Assembly: GCF_002161445.1 (NCBI RefSeq)
Contig: NZ_NFHT01000001.1
Location: 310,001 to 374,000 of the forward strand
Origin: Alistipes sp. An66
GTDB lineage: Bacteria > Bacteroidota > Bacteroidia > Bacteroidales > Rikenellaceae
Reading direction: 5' to 3'
Length of the DNA stretch: 64,000 bases
A program made the position numbers and the translations under genes. How positions within the stretch are numbered: the first letter of the stretch is position 1; each line of letters opens with the position of its first letter. Below, in pieces: positions 60,005-64,000 of this stretch. The notes under the pieces are model-generated. The model worked only from the letters and a program-made list of their open reading frames with translations. It ran no database searches and was not told where the DNA came from.

Positions 60005-62230
60005 TTATTCCTCCTTGCGATCGTGCCGTTCGCGGTGCTCACGCCGTTCTCCCCGCTCGGGTCTCGGACGCCGCTCACGCTCGACATATCCTTCGGGCTT
60101 CGGCAACAGAGCCTTGCGCGAAAGTTTCAGCTTGTTTGTCTTGGGATCCAGCCCGATGAGCTTGACATCGATCTCGTCCCCCTCTTTGAGCCCGGTCTCC
60201 TCCATGGTCTCGAAGCGCTTGTAGTCGATCTCCGAGATGTGGAGCAGGGCGTCCTTTCCGGGCATGATCTCGACGAATGCGCCGAATGCGACGATCGAAC
60301 GGATCTTTCCGTGATAGGTTTCGCCGACCTCGGGAATGGCCACAATGGCCTTGATGCGGGCCAGAGCGCCGTCGAGGGCCTCCTTGTCGACACCGAAGAT
60401 GTCGACGATACCCTTGTTGTCGACCTCGGTGATGGTGATGGTTGTGTTGGTGGTCTTCTGAATGTCCTGAATGACCTTTCCGCCGGGGCCGATCACCGGA
60501 CCGATCATATCCTGCGGGATGGTGATCTGAACGATGCGCGGTACGCAGGGCTTGTAGTCGGCACGCGGTTCGGCGATGCACTCGGTGATCTTGCCGAGGA
60601 TGTGCATGCGGCCCTGACGTGCCTGCTCCAATGCAGCTGCGAGCACCTCGTAGGAGAGTCCGTCGACCTTGATGTCCATCTGCGTGGCGGTGATGCCGTC
60701 CTTCGTGCCGGTCACCTTGAAGTCCATGTCTCCGAGGTGGTCCTCATCTCCGAGGATGTCGGAGAGCACGGCCCACTTGCCGGTTGCGGAGTCGGAGATC
60801 AGCCCCATGGCGATACCCGATACGGGTTTCTTGATCTTCACGCCGGCGTCCATCAGGGCGAGGGTTCCGGCGCAGACGGTTGCCATCGACGAGGAGCCGT
60901 TGGATTCGAGGATGTCCGATACGACGCGCACGGCGTAGGGGTTCTCCTCGCCCAGCGGGATCATGGGTTTCAGGGCGCGCCATGCGAGGTGTCCGTGTCC
61001 GATCTCACGGCGCGAGAGACCGCGTGCGGCCTTTGCCTCGCCGGTGGAGAAGGGCGGGAAGTTGTAGTGGAGCACGAACTGCTCGGTGCCCTGTACGAGG
61101 ACTTCGTCCTTGACCTTCTCGTCGAGTTTCGTTCCGAGGGTTACGGTTGCCAGGGCCTGGGTTTCACCGCGGGTGAAGATGGCCGAACCGTGTGCTGCGG
61201 GCAGATAGCCGACCTCGCACCAGATGGGACGGATCTCGTCCGTGCGGCGGCCGTCGAGACGCTTGCCCTCGTCGAGGATCATGTTGCGCATGGCCTTCTT
61301 CTGGACGTCATCGTGGAAGTACTTGTGGATCAGGGGGGCCTTTTCGACGAGCTCCTCCTCGGTGTAGCGCGATGCGAACTCGGCTTCGAGGGCGTTGAAG
61401 AGATCCTCGCGCTCGTGCTTCATCGTGCCGCTCGTGGCGATGGCGTAGGCCTTGTCGTAGAGCTCGCGGATGATCGTCTGGCGGAGCTCCTCGTCGTTGA
61501 CCTCGTGGCAGTAGGTGCGTTTCACGTCCTTGCCGAGCTCCTTGGAGAGCTCGATCTGCACGGCGCAGTGCTTCTTGATCTCCTCGTGTGCGAACTTGAT
61601 GGCCCCGAGCATGACCTCCTCGGAGACCTCCTTCATCTCACCCTCGACCATGAGGATGTTGTCGATGGTACCTCCGACCATGATGTCGAGGTCGCATTCG
61701 GGCATCTCGGAGAAGTTGGGGTTGATGGCGTACTGCCCGTTCTTGCGTACGACGCGGACCTCGGAGATGGGACCTCCGAAGGGGATGTCCGACACGGCGA
61801 GCGCAGCCGATGCGGCCAGGCCGGCCAGAGCATCGGGCTGAATGTCCTTGTCTGCCGAGATGAGGTTCACGGTGACGTATACCTCGGCGTGGTAGTCTGC
61901 GGGGAACAGGGGCCGGAGTGCGCGGTCGATGAGGCGGGCGACGAGGATCTCACTGTCGTTTGCCTTTCCTTCGCGCTTCATGAAGCCTCCGGGGTAGCGG
62001 CCGCATGCGGCGTACTTCTCCTTGTATTCGACCTGGAGGGGCATGAAATCGGTGTCGGGTTTTGCATCCTTTGCGGCCACGACGGTTGCGAGCAGCATCG
62101 TGTCGCCCATCTTGACGACCACGGCGCCGTCGGCCTGTTTGGCCAGCTTGCCCGTTTCGATCTCGATCTGGCGACCGTCGGCCAGGGTGATGATCTTGCG
62201 GACTGCGTTGTACAGCTTCTTTTCTTCCAT
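60005..62230 (-). CDS. pnp: Polyribonucleotide nucleotidyltransferase (PNPase)
   Basis: A 741-residue 3'-5' phosphorolytic exoribonuclease. Two RNase PH domains are present, the first with [17 protein letters not shown] and the second with [24 protein letters not shown], then [31 protein letters not shown] and [15 protein letters not shown] that carry the active-site residues. A KH domain ([21 protein letters not shown]) and an S1 domain ([33 protein letters not shown]) follow. The tail is Arg/Glu/His-rich. The start at 62230 is the family start. It lies downstream of rpsO, the classical rpsO-pnp order. Confidence 0.97.
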   Translation of the reverse strand: MEEKKLYNAVRKIITLADGRQIEIETGKLAKQADGAVVVKMGDTMLLATVVAAKDAKPDTDFMPLQVEYKEKYAACGRYPGGFMKREGKANDSEILVARLIDRALRPLFPADYHAEVYVTVNLISADKDIQPDALAGLAASAALAVSDIPFGGPISEVRVVRKNGQYAINPNFSEMPECDLDIMVGGTIDNILMVEGEMKEVSEEVMLGAIKFAHEEIKKHCAVQIELSKELGKDVKRTYCHEVNDEELRQTIIRELYDKAYAIATSGTMKHEREDLFNALEAEFASRYTEEELVEKAPLIHKYFHDDVQKKAMRNMILDEGKRLDGRRTDEIRPIWCEVGYLPAAHGSAIFTRGETQALATVTLGTKLDEKVKDEVLVQGTEQFVLHYNFPPFSTGEAKAARGLSRREIGHGHLAWRALKPMIPLGEENPYAVRVVSDILESNGSSSMATVCAGTLALMDAGVKIKKPVSGIAMGLISDSATGKWAVLSDILGDEDHLGDMDFKVTGTKDGITATQMDIKVDGLSYEVLAAALEQARQGRMHILGKITECIAEPRADYKPCVPRIVQITIPQDMIGPVIGPGGKVIQDIQKTTNTTITITEVDNKGIVDIFGVDKEALDGALARIKAIVAIPEVGETYHGKIRSIVAFGAFVEIMPGKDALLHISEIDYKRFETMEETGLKEGDEIDVKLIGLDPKTNKLKLSRKALLPKPEGYVERERRPRPERGERREHRERHDRKEE

Positions 62231-62276
62231 AAATTTTAACCTATGATGTTTCGATTGTTCGTTGCAAGAAAATGAA

Positions 62277-62299
62277 GGCAATCCCACGCGGGAATTGCC
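62277..62299 (-). terminator. rpsO-pnp intergenic hairpin
   Basis: GGCAATTCCC and GGGATTGCC pair with a GCGT loop and one bulge, followed on the minus strand by TTCATTTTC. The weak T tract suggests partial termination, allowing read-through to pnp; in E. coli the rpsO-pnp gap holds an attenuating terminator and an RNase III site. Function here is inference. Confidence 0.6.
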
Positions 62300-62317
62300 C
62301 TCATTCTTTCCTCGGGA

Positions 62318-62590
62318 TTACTTGCGGAGGTTGAGCGTCTTGACGATGGCGCGGTAGCGCTCGATGTCGACCTCCTTGAGGTATTCCAGCAACTGGCGGC
62401 GCTTACCGACCAGGCGGAGCAGAGCCCGCTGCGTACCGAAGTCGTGCTTGTTGCTTTTGAGGTGTTCAGTAAGGTGGTTGATACGGTACGAAAACAACGC
62501 GATCTGGCTCTCGGGAGAACCGGTGTCGGTGTTAGACTTGCCGTACTGGCCAAAAAGCTCCTGCTTTTTTTCAGCTGTTAAATAAGCCAT
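62318..62590 (-). CDS. rpsO: 30S ribosomal protein S15
   Basis: A 90-residue ribosomal protein that binds 16S rRNA in the platform. The family sequence is clear: YGKSNTDTGSPESQIALFSYRINHL, then HLKSNKHDFGTQRALLRLVGKRRQLLEYL. The usual E. coli start pattern is retained in full length. A TACCTTTG box at 62662-62669 (minus strand) is a probable -7 element, leaving a leader of about 65 bases, where autoregulatory structure is common in other bacteria. Confidence 0.97.
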   Translation of the reverse strand: MAYLTAEKKQELFGQYGKSNTDTGSPESQIALFSYRINHLTEHLKSNKHDFGTQRALLRLVGKRRQLLEYLKEVDIERYRAIVKTLNLRK

Positions 62591-62661
62591 TGTGTAAAAG
62601 TTTATTTAAGTTCCACTCTACGACGCATCCCCCTTACCGTGGATAACGCCAGAGCGTTCGG

Positions 62662-62669
62662 CAAAGGTA
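62662..62669 (-). promoter_or_regulatory. -7 box of rpsO-pnp
   Basis: TACCTTTG on the minus strand, 71 bases before the rpsO ATG. No TTG at the -33 spacing. Confidence 0.55.
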
Positions 62670-62753
62670 CGAATATAATTAGGATTTAGGAATGAAAAGT
62701 TAAAAATTCTTTGTCTTTTGGGTAGAAAAATGAAAAGTTCGCGCGAAAAATCG

Positions 62754-62761
62754 TATTTTTG
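62754..62761 (+). promoter_or_regulatory. -7 box of apbE
   Basis: TATTTTTG lies 11 bases before the ATG at 62773, implying a very short leader. No TTG at -33. Confidence 0.55.
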
Positions 62762-62772
62762 TGCTTAAACGC

Positions 62773-63792
62773 ATGAAAATTATGGGAAAAAGAAGCATCT
62801 CCGGTCTTGTTGCCGCAGCCGCGGCGGTTCTGTTCGCGGGGTGTGCGGAGCGTCCGGAATATACGACCGTCGACGGGGTGATGCTCGGAACGACGCTGCA
62901 CGTGGTGGCGGACGTGCGGAACACCACGCCGCAGGAACTCTATCGGGCGATCATGGATCTCGACCGGGAGGCGAAGGCTTCGATGTCGATTTTCGACGAG
63001 GGGTCTTTGTTGAGCCGGCTGAACCGCAACGAAACGGATTCGGTCGACCGGCATATCGCCTTCAACCTGCACCTTGCGGACAGCATCGGGGCGTTGAGCG
63101 ACGGGCGCTACGACGTGACGGTCAAGCCGCTGGTCGAGGCGTGGGGCTTCGCCGGGAAACAGGCCGAGGCGCACCCGAATCTCGATTCGCTCCTCACCTT
63201 CGTGGGGCGCGACAAGGTGCACATCGAAAACGGCCGTCTGGTCAAGGCGGACCCGCGCGTGCAGCTGGATTTCAACTCCGTGGCAAAGGGCTATACGGTG
63301 GACCTGCTGGCCGGTCTGGTCGAGGGTTTCGGCGCCGGGAACTACATCGTCGACATCGGCGGCGAGGTGCGCTGCCGGGGCGTAAACCGCCAGGGCAATC
63401 CGTGGCGGATCGGGGTCGAGACCCCCTTCGACGGGAACATGAGCGACGGCGACTACCTCCAACGCCGGATCCGCCTCACCGAGGGCGGCCTTGCCACTTC
63501 GGGCAACTACCGGCGCTTCTACCTCGATGCCGACGGCAACAAGGTGGCCCATACGCTCGATCCGCGGACGGGGCGCAGCGTGCTGTCGCGGCTGCTGTCG
63601 GTGACGGTCGTGGCTCCGACGTGCGCCGAGGCCGATGCGCTGGGGACGATGTTCCTGGCCATGGGGGCCGATGATGCGCGGGCGGCCGTCGACCGGATGC
63701 CCGGGGTGAAGGTCTACTTCATCCTTGCGGGTGACGGCGATGCGTATGAAGAGTATGTCTCCCCGGCGATGCAGCCGTTGATCATGAAGTGA
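62773..63792 (+). CDS. apbE: FAD:protein FMN transferase, lipoprotein
   Basis: A 339-residue ApbE enzyme that attaches FMN covalently to Thr residues of proteins such as NqrB/NqrC or RnfG. The signal peptide ends in the lipobox LFAGC, so it is periplasmic and lipid-anchored. Landmarks are TVDGVMLGTTLHVV at the start, MSIFDEGSLLSRLNRN, GRYDVTVKPLVEAWGF, LDFNSVAKGYTVD, YIVDIGGEVRCRG, ATSGNYRRFY and HTLDPRTGR. The start could also be the ATG at 62782. Its target flavoproteins are not in the window. Confidence 0.95.
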   Translation: MKIMGKRSISGLVAAAAAVLFAGCAERPEYTTVDGVMLGTTLHVVADVRNTTPQELYRAIMDLDREAKASMSIFDEGSLLSRLNRNETDSVDRHIAFNLHLADSIGALSDGRYDVTVKPLVEAWGFAGKQAEAHPNLDSLLTFVGRDKVHIENGRLVKADPRVQLDFNSVAKGYTVDLLAGLVEGFGAGNYIVDIGGEVRCRGVNRQGNPWRIGVETPFDGNMSDGDYLQRRIRLTEGGLATSGNYRRFYLDADGNKVAHTLDPRTGRSVLSRLLSVTVVAPTCAEADALGTMFLAMGADDARAAVDRMPGVKVYFILAGDGDAYEEYVSPAMQPLIMK

Positions 63793-63797
63793 AAAAT

Positions 63798-64000
63798 ATG
63801 AAAACCGCAATTCTTCTCTACAATCCCCGTTCCGGACGGGGACGGATTGCCCGGAATGTCGAACGTATCGACGCCATCTTCCGCTCGTGCGGCTATGAGA
63901 TCGTTCCGCAGGTGATCGACTTCGATGCCAATCCGTTCGACGGACACGAGACGATCGACCTGATGGTCGTCGCGGGCGGCGACGGGACGGTCAATTTCGC
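63798..64000 (+). CDS. Diacylglycerol kinase-family lipid kinase, N-terminal fragment
   Basis: The first 67 residues of a DAGK catalytic-domain protein (YegS/DgkB type); the gene continues beyond the window. It starts KTAILLYNPRSGRGRIARNVERI, typical of the family, and the ATP-binding motif VVAGGDGTVNF is the last thing seen. It begins five bases after the apbE stop, so the two are probably cotranscribed. Substrate (diacylglycerol, sphingoid or other lipid) cannot be told. Confidence 0.9.
   Translation, partial: MKTAILLYNPRSGRGRIARNVERIDAIFRSCGYEIVPQVIDFDANPFDGHETIDLMVVAGGDGTVNF

Noticed and set aside
59939-62239. Plus-strand open frame of 766 codons
   Set aside because: Antisense to pnp, whose motifs and context with rpsO are certain.

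Overview
The window looks like chromosomal core sequence from a high-GC member of the Bacteroidota, most likely Bacteroidales close to Alistipes/Rikenellaceae. Supporting this are Bacteroidota-specific families (DUF4271, DUF4924, DUF3078, DUF3108, a C-terminally extended HemD, a PiT transporter fused to a PhoU-like domain, a second EF-G), start codons mostly without Shine-Dalgarno sequences, and repeated -7 boxes of the form TAnnTTTG with an upstream TTG at 18-20 bases. The genus is an inference. No phage, insertion sequence or CRISPR array was seen.

Layout. 0-1 kb: tail of a LuxR-type regulator and a zinc CDF exporter. 1.2-7.6 kb (minus): a probable operon of a membrane protein, S41 protease, histidine kinase, DUF4271, hemD, rnpA and yidD. 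7.7-10.1 kb (minus): lysE-like, cmk and ispH. 10.2-13.6 kb: DUF3467, then lnt-folC on the minus strand. 13.6-19.4 kb (plus): a GH109-like enzyme, a 174-bp repeat array ending in tRNA-Thr, a C-terminally short CstA, a helical-repeat protein and a Ser-type sulfatase. 19.5-24.1 kb: tdk, murA, rpmH, a double GNAT, a small lipoprotein and an HTH gene with a structured leader. 24.5-29.9 kb (minus): DUF4924, PiT-PhoU and an EF-G paralog. 29.9-38.1 kb (minus): DUF418, SGNH hydrolase, M24 peptidase, LD-carboxypeptidase, MFS exporter, U32 peptidase and prenyl synthase. 38.2-40.3 kb (plus): ROK kinase and SGNH hydrolase. 40.6-44.7 kb (minus): coiled-coil membrane protein, DUF3108, recG. 44.8-52.7 kb: ispG-wbqC, a GH2-like protein on the minus strand, a small XRE regulator and the cvpA-rsgA-trmH-aminotransferase operon. 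52.9-57.9 kb: nfo, DUF3078-S41 protease-small membrane protein, deoC. 58-62.6 kb (minus): an abundant-type OmpA/TPR lipoprotein, pnp and rpsO. 62.8-64 kb (plus): apbE and the start of a lipid kinase.

The genes mostly serve housekeeping: isoprenoid synthesis (ispG, ispH, prenyl synthase), cell envelope (murA, lnt, LD-carboxypeptidase, S41 proteases), ribosome function (rpmH, rpsO, rnpA, rsgA, EF-G2, pnp) and a thin layer of glycan use (GH109, GH2-like, sulfatase, SGNH esterases).

The most unusual signal is between genes. At least eight stop codons are followed by short tandem repeats that are purine-rich on the coding strand, and five of these regions carry a G tract of exactly nine. In three further cases the repeat unit copies the stop codon itself. 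Other points of note are a putative terminator/RBS-sequestering leader before a small HTH gene, a tandem array that carries the 3' end of tRNA-Thr, an EF-G paralog without the catalytic histidine, MurA with Asp in place of the fosfomycin-target Cys, and a GH2 protein whose acid/base site reads Ser-Gln.
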